A DNA stretch of 64,000 bases from Pontibacter rufus. GTDB lineage: Bacteria > Bacteroidota > Bacteroidia > Cytophagales > Hymenobacteraceae. A program made the translations under genes and the position numbers. Below, one piece after another: positions 36,252 to 45,327 of this stretch; positions within the stretch are counted from its first letter, which is position 1, and each line of letters begins with the position of its first letter. Below the pieces are notes generated by a model, which saw nothing but the letters and a program-made list of their open reading frames with translations, had not been told where the DNA came from and searched no databases. Location of the stretch: contig NZ_JADQDR010000015.1 in NCBI RefSeq assembly GCF_015694705.1, positions 36,610 to 100,609 on the forward strand. Reading direction: 5' to 3'.

Positions 36252-36670
36252 GCCAGCACGCCGTGCTCGATGCGGGTCAGCTCATCTTTCAGCAAGCCGA
36301 TGCCGAACGTGCTGTCGAGCAACTCTTTTGGTTTGATGCCGCCCAGGGCCACGTTCTTCGTCTCCAGCCAGGCATCATAATTTCCTTTGTCACCAAACAC
36401 TTCGATGCCTTTGTTATAGACCAGCGTGATTTCCAGAATCTTCTCCGAGTGCAGCGGATCAAAAGTGCGCTTTTCCTTTTTGTAACGCTGGAACGTGCGC
36501 TCAGATAGGTGCAGAAAATTAGACCACTCGGCCGTGCTGAACGGGCTGTTGCTGGCTATGCTCTGAAACAAGCCATACTTTATACCTTCACGCACAGAAC
36601 TGATGAGCATGAGCACATCCCTGTCATCAATCTGCTTATAGCTGAGGTTTGTGATAGTTGCCTGTGTCAT
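36248..36670 (-). CDS. Xre/MbcA/ParS-type antitoxin (DUF2384)
   Basis: 140 residues. The first half contains an Xre-like helix-turn-helix region: FSTAEWSNFLHLSERTFQRYKKEK. The C-terminal part has the DUF2384 toxin-binding domain: EIFGDKG-like EVFGDKGNYDAWLETKNVALGG, followed by KPKELLDSTFGIGLLKDELTRIEHGVLA, which is the usual ending that inserts into the RES active site. It should neutralise the toxin and repress its own operon. Upstream on the minus strand TATATTTG (36688-36695) is a close match to the Bacteroidota -7 element. Confidence 0.9.
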   Translation of the reverse strand: MTQATITNLSYKQIDDRDVLMLISSVREGIKYGLFQSIASNSPFSTAEWSNFLHLSERTFQRYKKEKRTFDPLHSEKILEITLVYNKGIEVFGDKGNYDAWLETKNVALGGIKPKELLDSTFGIGLLKDELTRIEHGVLA

Positions 36671-36687
36671 ATATCTTGTTTATACTT

Positions 36688-36695
36688 CAAATATA
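36688..36695 (-). promoter_or_regulatory. Likely -7 element of the RES-Xre operon
   Basis: The minus strand reads TATATTTG, matching TAnnTTTG, 18 bases before the antitoxin ATG, which implies a very short leader. The surrounding sequence contains AT-rich near-repeats that the antitoxin might bind. Confidence 0.5.
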
Positions 36696-36856
36696 CGAAA
36701 TATGTCTTTATTGAAACGCCATTTGTCGTAAATAAGTTTTTTAACGGCAGAACCAGACAAATACAGCGTGACAGCAAGTATGGCGGTACAATATCTGCGC
36801 ATGGAGCACTATTTTAATGTCCCACGCGTTATAGCTGCTGTAATACAAACAAAAAC

Positions 36857-37585
36857 ATGCGAAATTGGATAGCAGCGGCAGGCATTTTATGCATAGGCTT
36901 GTCTGGCTGCAACACTTTAGAAAATATAGTAGAAAACATGCAGGTACCTGAAAAGCCTGTTCTCACCCTGGCCGATGTAGTGCCCGTAATGCAGCCCCGT
37001 ACGCCGGCGGAAAAAGCAAAGCAGGATCAGCTTCTGCAGGAAGATACAACACGTTTCAAGTCCAGGAAGCTGGCGTCGGAATATTATGTAACACAGGCCA
37101 GGCGCACTTTTGAGGAGCAGAAAACAGATTCGGCACAGTGGCTACTGGGCCGCGCCTGGCTGATGGACAGCACCAACAACGACGTTTACCAGGCTTATGG
37201 CCGCATTTATGGCGAGCAGAAACAGTACGACAAGGCCTTGTTTATACTTTACCACGCCCTGGAAGCCGACCCGCAGAACCCGCAACTGCTCACCGATATA
37301 GCTACCAGCTACCTGGGCCGCTTTTATGCAACCAGCAACCCTGACGACCTGCGGCAAAGCCGGAAACTGCTGGAGCAGGCGCTCGTATTATCGCCCGACG
37401 AAGCTGACATCAACTATAAACTGGCAATTAACAGCTACTATATGCAGGAATACGGCAAGGCCTGGGACTACCTGCACAAAAGCCTGCGCCAAGACAAGGA
37501 AATTGCCGGTAAAAGCTTTATTTCGGCGTTGCTCGAAAAGCAGCAGGACCCGATGGGCATCTACAACAATGCAAACGTACAATAA
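36857..37585 (+). CDS. TPR lipoprotein, paralogue of the next gene
   Basis: 242 residues. Signal peptide with lipobox LSGC (Cys18), so anchored in the cell envelope. The mature part is helical with TPR motifs, including AQWLLGRAWLMDSTNNDVYQ, YDKALFILYHALEADPQNPQL and SRKLLEQALVLSPDEADINY, then YGKAWDYLHKSLRQDK. Segment AWDYLHKS and the overall architecture recur in the next gene, which implies a tandem duplication. The protein likely mediates protein-protein contacts; no partner is known. It lies 193 bases before its paralogue. Confidence 0.8.
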   Translation: MRNWIAAAGILCIGLSGCNTLENIVENMQVPEKPVLTLADVVPVMQPRTPAEKAKQDQLLQEDTTRFKSRKLASEYYVTQARRTFEEQKTDSAQWLLGRAWLMDSTNNDVYQAYGRIYGEQKQYDKALFILYHALEADPQNPQLLTDIATSYLGRFYATSNPDDLRQSRKLLEQALVLSPDEADINYKLAINSYYMQEYGKAWDYLHKSLRQDKEIAGKSFISALLEKQQDPMGIYNNANVQ

Positions 37586-37778
37586 ATTTGCTATTTAGCC
37601 AGGATAAGCTTATTTTTAGCCGTCCGCATTAAAATTATGCAGACGAGCACTGGTATTTGACTATTATACTTAAATTATATCGCTTACAATTAACTGGTAT
37701 ACAGTCAATTACATTCCACAACGAAATATACAACAATTTGGTTTTCTTCACCTGATTACTTATTTACCCAACTATAAA

Positions 37779-38522
37779 ATGAAAAGAGTATTATCAGCCA
37801 CCGTCGCTTTTATGTTTGCCGCCACAATTGGCTTTGCACAGAAGCAACCGGCACCGCAGCAGCCGGCACCCAGCCCTTTGGTGCAACCTATGTTTGGCCA
37901 GCAGCCCAAATCGGAAGAGCAGCAGCGCAAAGACGAGAAATTCCTGTCGAGCTGCGACAAGAGCTTTACCAACCGCCGGGAGGCGAGTAAATTTTTTATG
38001 GAGCGCGGCTGGGAGTATTTTAACGAAGGGCAGGTCGATACGGCTATGTACCGCTTTAACCTGGCGTGGCTGCTGAACCCAGACAACAAGGATACTTACT
38101 GGGCTTTCGGGTTGGTAACAGCCGGAAAAGGAAACCCGGAAGAAGCTATCGGCCTGTACGAAAAAGCCCTGCAGCTTGACCCCAAAAACTCTCTCCTGCT
38201 ATCCGACTTAGGCGCTGCTTACCTGGCCGAATACAAGGCCAGAGACAAGCGTAAAACCCTTAGAAAAGCAGAAGAAACTTTATCTGAATCTGCTGCGGCA
38301 GACACAACCAACGCCTACGCGTTTTACAACCTCTCGCAGGTAAAGTTTTTAGAGAAGGAGTACGATGAAGCCTGGGACTACCTGCACAAAAGCCGCGCCA
38401 TCAACCTGACGCAGATAGATTATGGTTATCTGGCCGAGCTTATGGCGAAGATGCCGGACCCGCAGGGCTTCTTTAAATCAACAGGAGCATCCGCAAAGGA
38501 TGCCAGCGCAAAAAGCAACTAA
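37779..38522 (+). CDS. Exported TPR protein, paralogue of the preceding gene
   Basis: 247 residues. It has a cleavable signal peptide (MKRVLSATVAFMFAATIGFAQ) rather than a lipobox, followed by a Gln/Pro-rich stretch. The TPR region includes FFMERGWEYFNEGQVDTAMY, FNLAWLLNPDNKDTYWAFG, EEAIGLYEKALQLDPKNS and a final EEYDEAWDYLHKS-like block. It shares AWDYLHKS and the following loop (x-DPxG) with the preceding lipoprotein. A single conserved Cys (LSSCDKSF) is present. Function unknown. A pair of hairpins follows at 38597 and 38662. Confidence 0.78.
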   Translation: MKRVLSATVAFMFAATIGFAQKQPAPQQPAPSPLVQPMFGQQPKSEEQQRKDEKFLSSCDKSFTNRREASKFFMERGWEYFNEGQVDTAMYRFNLAWLLNPDNKDTYWAFGLVTAGKGNPEEAIGLYEKALQLDPKNSLLLSDLGAAYLAEYKARDKRKTLRKAEETLSESAAADTTNAYAFYNLSQVKFLEKEYDEAWDYLHKSRAINLTQIDYGYLAELMAKMPDPQGFFKSTGASAKDASAKSN

Positions 38523-38596
38523 ATGGCTAAGCGGTGCTGGTATCCAGCCGTAGGAAACCAGACTTTTTACTGATTGATTTCAATTTGATATTACGA

Positions 38597-38633
38597 AAGG
38601 CTTATACTTGCTGCCTTATCAAGTATAAGCCTT
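38597..38633 (+). terminator. Hairpin made of an inverted AAGTATA pair
   Basis: Perfect 14-base stem (AAGGCTTATACTTG with CAAGTATAAGCCTT) around a 9-base loop, 75 bases after the TPR gene. The stem holds one TATACTT and one AAGTATA heptamer in inverted arrangement. Confidence 0.75.
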
Positions 38634-38661
38634 CTTACAGCCGAAAAAAACGGTTAAGACG

Positions 38662-38700
38662 AATCCCCTGCCATAGCTCTAAGCTACGCGGGGGATTTTT
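38662..38700 (+). terminator. Second hairpin with T-run
   Basis: Stem AATCCCCTGC with GCGGGGGATT (one G-U pair) enclosing a 16-base loop that can form its own small stem (TAGCT/AGCTA), followed by TTTTTCTTT. Confidence 0.7.
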
Positions 38701-38736
38701 CTTTGGTATTACCCGGCGCAACAAATCATATTTTAC

Positions 38737-38744
38737 TATATTTG
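38737..38744 (+). promoter_or_regulatory. Likely -7 element of the OmpA-family gene
   Basis: TATATTTG matches the Bacteroidota TAnnTTTG element 40 bases before the ATG at 38785. A -33 TTTG at the ideal spacing is not evident. Confidence 0.5.
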
Positions 38745-38784
38745 TTCATCACCCTTTGCACATCTAATGCTAAAATAACCCCTT

Positions 38785-39663
38785 ATGAAAAAGAATTTAC
38801 GCAGCGCTTCCCTTTATCTGCTTGCCGGAAGCATGGCCCTTTCGTCATGTGTAGTCTCAAAAAAGAAGTACGACGACCTGCTGGCGCGCAAAAACGCCCT
38901 GGAAATAGATAAATCCGGGTTAGAGCAGCAGAAAGCTACCCTGGAGGAGCAAAAAGCCGCCCTGGAAGAAGCAAAAGCCAACCTGGAACGCGAACGCGCG
39001 CAACTGGAAGAGCAGAAAAATGAATACCAGGAAAGCCTGGCGCAGGCCCTGAAAAAAGGCAAAACCCTGGGCGAAGATTTGAACATGAGCAAGACACAAA
39101 TCGATCGTCTGAATGCCGACCTGAAAGCGCGCGAACAGCGCCTGACCGAGCTGCAGCGGGTACTGGATGAAAAGGACAAAGCAGTCGCCAACCTGCGCAA
39201 GCATGTAGCCGATGCCCTGCTGGGTTTCAACGATAAGGATTTGACCATAGATGTGCGCAACGGCAAAGTATACGTGTCGCTGGCAGAGCAGCTGCTGTTT
39301 AACTCCGGCTCCACCAAAGTAGACCCCAAAGGGGTAGAAGCCCTTAAAAAGCTGGCTGCTGTGCTGAAGGAGCAGAAAGATGTAAATGTGCTGGTGGAGG
39401 GCCATACCGATGATGTTCCGATTGCCAAAGGCACCGTAGGCATGCAGGACAATTGGGATCTGAGCGTGCTGCGCGCCACCGAAATTACAAGAATTTTAAC
39501 GAATGCCGGCGTGGACCCCACGCGCGTAACCCCATCAGGGCGCTCGAAGTATGTGCCGCTGGATGAAGCCAAAACCAAAGAGGCGCGCCAGAAAAACCGC
39601 CGCACCGAAATCATCCTGACGCCCAAACTGGACGAGCTGTTCCAGATACTGGAAACTACCTGA
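38785..39663 (+). CDS. OmpA-family lipoprotein with coiled coil
   Basis: 292 residues. Signal peptide with lipobox LSSC (MKKNLRSASLYLLAGSMA, then LSSC). Residues about 30-150 form a long heptad coiled coil rich in Glu, Gln and Lys (for example EEQKAALEEAKANLERERA). The C-terminal OmpA domain begins DLTIDVRNGKVYVSLAEQLLF and contains LVEGHTDDVP, WDLSVLRATEITRIL and KNRRTEIIL, including the Asp and Arg that bind diaminopimelate of peptidoglycan. It therefore ties the outer membrane to the cell wall. A terminator shared with the convergent DUF2062 gene follows. Confidence 0.93.
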   Translation: MKKNLRSASLYLLAGSMALSSCVVSKKKYDDLLARKNALEIDKSGLEQQKATLEEQKAALEEAKANLERERAQLEEQKNEYQESLAQALKKGKTLGEDLNMSKTQIDRLNADLKAREQRLTELQRVLDEKDKAVANLRKHVADALLGFNDKDLTIDVRNGKVYVSLAEQLLFNSGSTKVDPKGVEALKKLAAVLKEQKDVNVLVEGHTDDVPIAKGTVGMQDNWDLSVLRATEITRILTNAGVDPTRVTPSGRSKYVPLDEAKTKEARQKNRRTEIILTPKLDELFQILETT

Positions 39664-39685
39664 GTTTATACTTTATTACCCACAG

Positions 39686-39718
39686 AAAAGCCAGCTCCTG
39701 TAAAAGGAGCTGGCTTTT
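39686..39718. terminator. Bidirectional terminator, ompA-like / DUF2062
   Basis: Perfect 14-base stem (AAAAGCCAGCTCCT with AGGAGCTGGCTTTT) and a 5-base loop between two convergent genes. T-rich tracts are present on both strands. Confidence 0.9.
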
Positions 39719-39785
39719 ATACTTATACCTGCCTCCATTTTAAGGGGTTCCGGTACAGTTCTCAGCAGTATAGCGTACAAAATAA

Positions 39786-40286
39786 TTAAGGCACAAGGGC
39801 AGCCGCCTGCTTGGTCTTCGGCAATACCAGCCGGAAAACGGGTAGCATGACCAGATACAGCACCACGCCTGCCGGAACTGCCATCAAAGCCCAGGCCGAT
39901 ACGCCTGCCAGGTTGGCTATCCATAATTTGCTGAGCGCTTCCAGCCAGTCTTTCCTGAACATGGCTGTAATTTCATAAAAGGAGAGCCGCAATTCTGCCA
40001 ACCCAAACATAAAAATACCTGCCCGGATAAAGGGCAGCGCCAGCAGCAACTGCAAGGGCTGCACCAGGTAGCTCACCAGGACAGTAGCCGCAATATTCAG
40101 CTTAAAACGTGCTGCCAGTGCTGTTCCCATAATGGTGGTTACCCCAATGGCCGGCACCACACCCACCACAGCGCCAAGCGCTACCGTCACAGCCAGTTTA
40201 TGCGGCGTCATACCCTGTTTTAGCAGGTGCTTTACAGGCGCAAACACGCGGCGTTTAATAAAAAGTATAACAGGTGATGATTTCAA
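39786..40286 (-). CDS. DUF2062 membrane protein
   Basis: 166 residues with about three or four membrane segments. The family pattern is KRRVFAPVKHLLKQGMTPHK followed by LAVTVALGAVVGVVPAIGVTT, then LNIAATVLVSYLVQPLQLLLA and a C-terminal hydrophobic hairpin (VSAWALMAVPAGVVLYLVML). DUF2062 proteins are inner-membrane proteins of unknown function, sometimes fused or linked to glycosyltransferases. No such gene is beside it here. It is convergent with the OmpA-family gene. Confidence 0.88.
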   Translation of the reverse strand: MKSSPVILFIKRRVFAPVKHLLKQGMTPHKLAVTVALGAVVGVVPAIGVTTIMGTALAARFKLNIAATVLVSYLVQPLQLLLALPFIRAGIFMFGLAELRLSFYEITAMFRKDWLEALSKLWIANLAGVSAWALMAVPAGVVLYLVMLPVFRLVLPKTKQAAALVP

Positions 40287-40740
40287 AGGGAAGCCTGGTG
40301 AAAACTGATTTATAAAAGGAGCAACGAAGCTACTATAGTAAGAAGACTCCTGAACAGGAAAATAGTTGCAAGAGCTGCATAAATATTTAAGTTAGACTTT
40401 CGTTGGCAGCCTACAGCTTTATACAAAAACCAGCCGGAAAGTAACCTCTGATAAAATTAATACAGAAGGTACCGTCAAAATAAGATCTCACTCCTTACAA
40501 TAGCCACGGCACCAGCCTGACAGGATTATTGATACTTAATGATTTGCTGCTGCTGTGCAGGCCCGCTTTACAGGTTCCGGATATTGCTTTCCGGATAATT
40601 TTACCATGCTTAAACAATGGAGGCGGAATTTTTATCCGGCTTGCGGCGCTGCTTCCATTTTAATTTTCAGGGAGGATTAAACCATTTTCATCAATGCTTG
40701 TCCAAATAAAGTTAAAAATGAATTGCTCGTAATCCTCACA
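40287..40740. other. Intergenic region upstream of the receptor gene
   Basis: 454 bases between two divergent genes. It is AT-rich with no convincing open frame, hairpin or promoter of good quality. The extreme right (40711-40740) is the leader of the receptor gene. Confidence 0.45.
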
Positions 40741-43524
40741 ATGAAAAAATTACTACTTCTTCTATTTCTGCTCACCACAGCTATGCAGGCTTACGCGCAA
40801 GGCGTGGCCATCACCGGAACAGTACAAAGTGCTACTGGTAACGCGGGCTTACCGGGCGCCAGCGTGTTGCTAACCAATGCTGCTGCTGTTACCACAGGCC
40901 TGGTAACCGATATGGAAGGCAATTTCAGGTTCGATAATGTAGTTCCCGGCAAGTATACGGTAGAAGTAAAGTACCTGGGTTTTAAGCCGCTGTCCCGCAT
41001 AGTGCAGGTGCAGAACGAAACCGTAAACCTGGGCCAGCTGAAACTGGAAGAAGAAACCACCACTATAAAAGAAGTGCAGGTGGTGGGCCGCGCGCCGCTT
41101 GGCCAGCAGAAAGGCGATACTGCGCAGTACAATGCCAAAGCCTTTAAAACAACGCCTGATGCCAGCGCCGAAGACCTGGTAACCAAGATGCCGGGCGTAA
41201 CCATACAGGACGGCAAGATACAGGCACAGGGCGAAGACGTAAAACAAGTGCTGGTCGATGGCAAGCGCTTTTTTGGCGACGACGCCGATGCTGCCCTGCG
41301 TAACCTGCCGGCCGAAGTGATTGAAAGCGTGCAGGTATTTGATAAGAAAAGCGATCAGGCTGAGTTTAGCGGCGTGGATGATGGCAATCGGGAAAAGACA
41401 ATCAATATTGTTACCAAAGAGGAAAGCCGCAAAGGGCAATTTGGAAAAGTAGCCGCCGGTTATGGCACCGACAACAGGTACATGGTAGGCGCCAGCGTCA
41501 ACTTTTTCAACAACGACCGGCGGCTCACGGTTACGGGTCTTACCAACAACATCAACATGTTCGACTTTTCGGTGGGCGAAGCGCCGGGCGGCGGTATGCG
41601 CGGGCGCAGAGGCGGCTGGGGCGGTGGCACACCCGACGGCATTAACGTAACCAATACCATCGGCCTGAACTATAGCGACCAGTGGGGCGAGAAATTAAAG
41701 GTAAGCGGCAACTACTCCTTCTACCAGAGAGAAAACGATAACAACCGCACCTCTGTGAGAGATTATGTAAATTCTGAGCTGAACCAGGTGGACATGGAAG
41801 ACAGAACGAGCAACAATACATCGGGGAACCACCGTTTCAGGATGCGCCTGGAGTATACCATAAATGAAAACAACCGCCTGCTGATAACACCCAGCATCAA
41901 TGCCCGGCAAAGCCGTTCCAGTTCCTTCACGTTAGGTCAGTCCTTTGACGACAACGGGCCTCTGAATGAAAGCCGCAATAGTAACACCTCGGATGATGGC
42001 AGCTATGATTTAAACAACAATATTTACTTCTCGCATCGTTTCGGCAAACCGGGCCGTACCATTTCGGCAAGTTTAAACACCACCTATAGCGCCAGCGAAG
42101 GCGATAGTTACCAGGAGTATAGCATTACAGACTTTCTGGATGAGACCAAAAGCGAAACAAGAGACCAGTACACGCGCCTTGATCGCAACGGCACATCCTG
42201 GCGGAGCAACGTAACCTATACCGAGCCTATCACGGAGAAAAGCCGGGTAGAGGTTGAGTACAACATAGGCAACAGGATAAATGATTCGGATAGAAGAACG
42301 TATGATTTTGTAGAACAAACCGGCACTTACAGCCAGCTGAATGAGCCGCAAAGCAACACATTCCGGAGCGAGTACCTGACGCAAAGTGTTGAAACCGGTT
42401 ATAACTACAACTCCGAAAAGATCAGGTTACAGTTACAAGCCGAATACCAGCAAGCCACCTTAAACAACGACCAGGTGTTCCCGACAGCGTATAACCTGGG
42501 CCGGACATTTACCAGCGTGCTGCCTTCTGCCGAACTGGAATATAAAATCAGCAAAGACAAGAACTTACGCATTGACTATCGCTCCGACACCGATGCCCCG
42601 TCTGTAGACGAATTGCAGGATGTGCTCGATATATCAAACCCGCTGCAGGTGCGTCAGGGAAATCCGGACCTGGAGCAGGAAGCGGAGAACAGGCTGGCGC
42701 TGCGCTACCGGGCATTTAACCCGGAAACGAACAAGGTGTTCTTTGCTTTCCTGATGGGCAGCATGACGCAGAATTACATCACCAACAGTTCTACCACAGG
42801 GCCTTTTACATTAAGCAACGGCGAAGAATACGGCCAGGGCGCCCGCTTTATCCGCCCCGTTAACCTGGACGGTTACTGGAATGTGCGCTCGTTTTTTAAT
42901 TATGGCCAGCCGCTCAATTTTATCAAAACAAACCTGAACCTGAACGGCTCCGTTGGTTATTCCAGAATACCAGGTATGATAGATGAGGAAATTAACTATG
43001 CCAACACAACCAATTTGAGAGCAGGTATTGGGCTGAGCAGCAACATCAGCAAGAAAATTGATTTTAATATCTCCACCAACTCCTCGTACAATTTTGTAGA
43101 CAACACGCTGACGACAACGTCTGTCAACAACAATTATTTTAACCAAAGCACCAGCCTGCGCCTGAACTGGATTTTCTGGAAAGGGCTGGTATACCGTACC
43201 GAGCTCAACCACCAGTATAACTCTGGCCTTTCTGAGAGCCTGGACAACAATTTTACGCTTTGGAATATGAGCATCAGCAAAAAGGTATTTAAAAAGCAAC
43301 TGGGTGAAATCAGCCTGAGCGTAAACGACCTGCTGAAGCAGAACGTAAGCGTGCAGCGCGATGTAACAGCGCAGTACGTGGAAGATGTGCAGTCGAGTGT
43401 GTTGCAGCGCTATTTTATGCTGACTTTCTCGTACAACATCCGCAATTTCGGCGGCAAGCTGCCAGATGACCTGAACAACGGCGGTGGCCCCCGAGGCGAC
43501 TGGGGTGGACGTCACCGCGACTAA
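40741..43524 (+). CDS. TonB-linked outer membrane receptor-like protein (OMP_b-brl family)
   Basis: 927 residues from the ATG at 40741, which opens into a signal peptide (MKKLLLLLFLLTTAMQAYAQ); a 6-codon upstream ATG is less likely. After the signal come a carboxypeptidase-regulatory-like beta domain (ITGTVQSATGNAGLPGASVL to LGFKPLSR), a plug-like domain (TPDASAEDLVTKMPGVTIQDG to VLVDGKRFFGDD) and a large beta-barrel to the C-terminus. The mature end is Gly/Arg-rich. No SusD-like partner follows, so it is a stand-alone transporter or adhesin rather than a Sus-type glycan system. The ligand is unknown. Confidence 0.87.
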   Translation: MKKLLLLLFLLTTAMQAYAQGVAITGTVQSATGNAGLPGASVLLTNAAAVTTGLVTDMEGNFRFDNVVPGKYTVEVKYLGFKPLSRIVQVQNETVNLGQLKLEEETTTIKEVQVVGRAPLGQQKGDTAQYNAKAFKTTPDASAEDLVTKMPGVTIQDGKIQAQGEDVKQVLVDGKRFFGDDADAALRNLPAEVIESVQVFDKKSDQAEFSGVDDGNREKTINIVTKEESRKGQFGKVAAGYGTDNRYMVGASVNFFNNDRRLTVTGLTNNINMFDFSVGEAPGGGMRGRRGGWGGGTPDGINVTNTIGLNYSDQWGEKLKVSGNYSFYQRENDNNRTSVRDYVNSELNQVDMEDRTSNNTSGNHRFRMRLEYTINENNRLLITPSINARQSRSSSFTLGQSFDDNGPLNESRNSNTSDDGSYDLNNNIYFSHRFGKPGRTISASLNTTYSASEGDSYQEYSITDFLDETKSETRDQYTRLDRNGTSWRSNVTYTEPITEKSRVEVEYNIGNRINDSDRRTYDFVEQTGTYSQLNEPQSNTFRSEYLTQSVETGYNYNSEKIRLQLQAEYQQATLNNDQVFPTAYNLGRTFTSVLPSAELEYKISKDKNLRIDYRSDTDAPSVDELQDVLDISNPLQVRQGNPDLEQEAENRLALRYRAFNPETNKVFFAFLMGSMTQNYITNSSTTGPFTLSNGEEYGQGARFIRPVNLDGYWNVRSFFNYGQPLNFIKTNLNLNGSVGYSRIPGMIDEEINYANTTNLRAGIGLSSNISKKIDFNISTNSSYNFVDNTLTTTSVNNNYFNQSTSLRLNWIFWKGLVYRTELNHQYNSGLSESLDNNFTLWNMSISKKVFKKQLGEISLSVNDLLKQNVSVQRDVTAQYVEDVQSSVLQRYFMLTFSYNIRNFGGKLPDDLNNGGGPRGDWGGRHRD

Positions 43525-43540
43525 AATCATATAGTACTTA

Positions 43541-43590
43541 GTATAAAAGAGAAAAGAGCTGCAATGTTGCAGCCCTTTTCTCTTTTATAC
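43541..43590 (+). terminator. Long-stem terminator of the receptor gene
   Basis: 24-base arms (43541-43564 and 43567-43590) with a single mismatch and a 2-base loop. The stem contains GTATAAAAGAGAAAAG and its complement. It begins 17 bases after the stop codon. Confidence 0.85.
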
Positions 43591-43833
43591 CTGCTGAACG
43601 CCGGCCCAACAGGATGCCCTTGTAAACATTACAGCGATTTGCTACCTTAGTATAACCCGCAGCCTGAACGGCCGGAATTATAACAAAAAGTATAGCTGCG
43701 CTTTATACTTTTTGCGCTATACTTTATGTATCACCTCCTCTTTTTGCACAGTACGAAACCGACAAGTATAATGCCTGGAGGTATCCTTACCGGATGCAGG
43801 CGGAAAGCAGGTAGCCAGACAATTTAAATTGCG

Positions 43834-43842
43834 TACTTTTGC
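43834..43842 (+). promoter_or_regulatory. Likely -7 element deciding the DbpA-like start
   Basis: TACTTTTGC matches TAnnTTTG. Transcription would begin about 10 bases before the ATG at 43859, so the in-frame ATG at 43829, upstream of this element, is unlikely to be used. Confidence 0.5.
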
Positions 43843-43858
43843 AATCTATCCGCAATGT

Positions 43859-45238
43859 ATGCCTTCATTTAAAGAATTGAAACTAAGCCCTGCCCTGCTG
43901 CAAAGCCTGCAGGAGCTCAACTATACCACCCCTACGCCTATTCAGGCAGAGGCCATTCCGCTGCTCCTAAAGGGCCAGGATGTGGCAGGACAGGCGGAAA
44001 CAGGCAGCGGGAAAACAGCTGCTTTCGGTTTGCCGCTGCTGCAGCGTATAAATGCAGACTTGCAGCAGGTACAGGCGCTTGTGCTGGTGCCTACCCGCGA
44101 ACTGGCCGTGCAGGTGCGGCAGGTGCTGAAGCAACTGGCCAAACAATTGCCGCAGCTTAAGATAAGTGCCTTTTACGGAGGCCATGCTTTTTCGCAGGAG
44201 CGCGCCTCGCTGGCGCATCCGCCGCAGGTTCTGGTAGCTACACCCGGCCGGCTTACGGACCATCTTTCCCGCAGAACCTTAGATTTAAGCTATGTAAGCT
44301 ATACTGTTCTTGATGAAGCAGATAAGCTGCTGGAGATGGGCTTTCAGGAGGAGCTGGATATGATTATGGATGCCCTGCCCCGCCAGCGGCAAACAGCACT
44401 TTTCTCGGCTACCATGTCGGAGCCGGTGAAAAAGCTGATTGCCGGTTCCCTGCAGAATCCGGCCTTTATAGTCGCCTCTGCCAACGCCATTCCGGAACAG
44501 CTGCGGCTGATTGGTATAAAAATAGAATACCATGACCGGAAGAAAACTGCAACCAACCTGCTGCAAAGTATACAACATGCCGGCACAGTGGTTTTCTGCA
44601 ACACCCGCGCCACAGCTGATGAGCTTGCCGTAGAACTACAGGAACTCGGTGTAACCGCCAAAGCACTGCACGGCGGTATGGAACAGCCGGATCGCGACAA
44701 AACCATGACCTTGTTCCGCAACGGCAGCATTCCCATACTTGTCGCAACCGATCTGGCAGCCCGCGGCCTCGACATTGATAAACTCAGGAATATAGTACAT
44801 TACGAACTGCCGGATGATGCCGCCCCTTACCTGCACCGCAGCGGCCGTACAGGGCGCGCCGGAAAAAACGGCACCGTGTATACGCTGGTTACTGCACGCG
44901 ACGAGCAGAAGCTGCATGACTGGAACCTGATGCAAATGGATGAGTGGCTCACAACAGAATCGCTCGGCAAAAAAGCAGCTGCTGCAAAAGCCGGGCAAGC
45001 GCCGGCTTTTGCCACTTTGTACATCGCCGGTGGCCGCAAAGATAAAATAAGCGCCGGAGACATCGTAGGCGCGCTTATTGCAGAAGCAGGACTGACAGCA
45101 GATCAGATTGGTAAAATTGAGGTACAGGATCGCAACAGCTTTGTAGCCGTGCCGCAGCAACAGGCCGAACATGCGGCCACCCGGCTCAGCAACGGGAAAA
45201 TCAAAGGCCGCAGGTATAAGGTAAGCCTGGTGCTGTGA
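43859..45238 (+). CDS. dbpA: DEAD-box RNA helicase, DbpA-like
   Basis: 459 residues from MPSFKELKLSPALLQSL. The helicase core is complete: Q-motif TPTPIQAEAIP, AETGSGKTA, VPTRELAVQV, TPGRLTDHL, DEAD (VLDEADKLLEMGF), SAT and HRSGRTGRAG. The C-terminal 75 residues form a DbpA RNA-recognition domain (LYIAGGRKDKISAGDIVGAL to RRYKVSLVL). In E. coli this domain targets the enzyme to hairpin 92 of 23S rRNA in 50S assembly. It lacks the RGG tail of the DeaD-like gene at 17595. The upstream promoter element supports this start. Confidence 0.92.
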   Translation: MPSFKELKLSPALLQSLQELNYTTPTPIQAEAIPLLLKGQDVAGQAETGSGKTAAFGLPLLQRINADLQQVQALVLVPTRELAVQVRQVLKQLAKQLPQLKISAFYGGHAFSQERASLAHPPQVLVATPGRLTDHLSRRTLDLSYVSYTVLDEADKLLEMGFQEELDMIMDALPRQRQTALFSATMSEPVKKLIAGSLQNPAFIVASANAIPEQLRLIGIKIEYHDRKKTATNLLQSIQHAGTVVFCNTRATADELAVELQELGVTAKALHGGMEQPDRDKTMTLFRNGSIPILVATDLAARGLDIDKLRNIVHYELPDDAAPYLHRSGRTGRAGKNGTVYTLVTARDEQKLHDWNLMQMDEWLTTESLGKKAAAAKAGQAPAFATLYIAGGRKDKISAGDIVGALIAEAGLTADQIGKIEVQDRNSFVAVPQQQAEHAATRLSNGKIKGRRYKVSLVL

Positions 45239-45327
45239 GAGTTAAGAGCTAAGAAGGCATACTTTATGACTCAGTGGCTAATCATCTGGTTTCTATAATT
45301 TTAAAACTGTTTATACTTTATTTTTAA

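Larger units (their letters stand above)
43525..43858. other. Intergenic region with terminator and dense TATACTT motifs
   Basis: 334 bases that hold the receptor terminator (43541-43590), four AAGTATA/TATACTT heptamers between about 43688 and 43771, and a promoter element just before the DbpA-like gene. No gene is seen. Confidence 0.6.
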
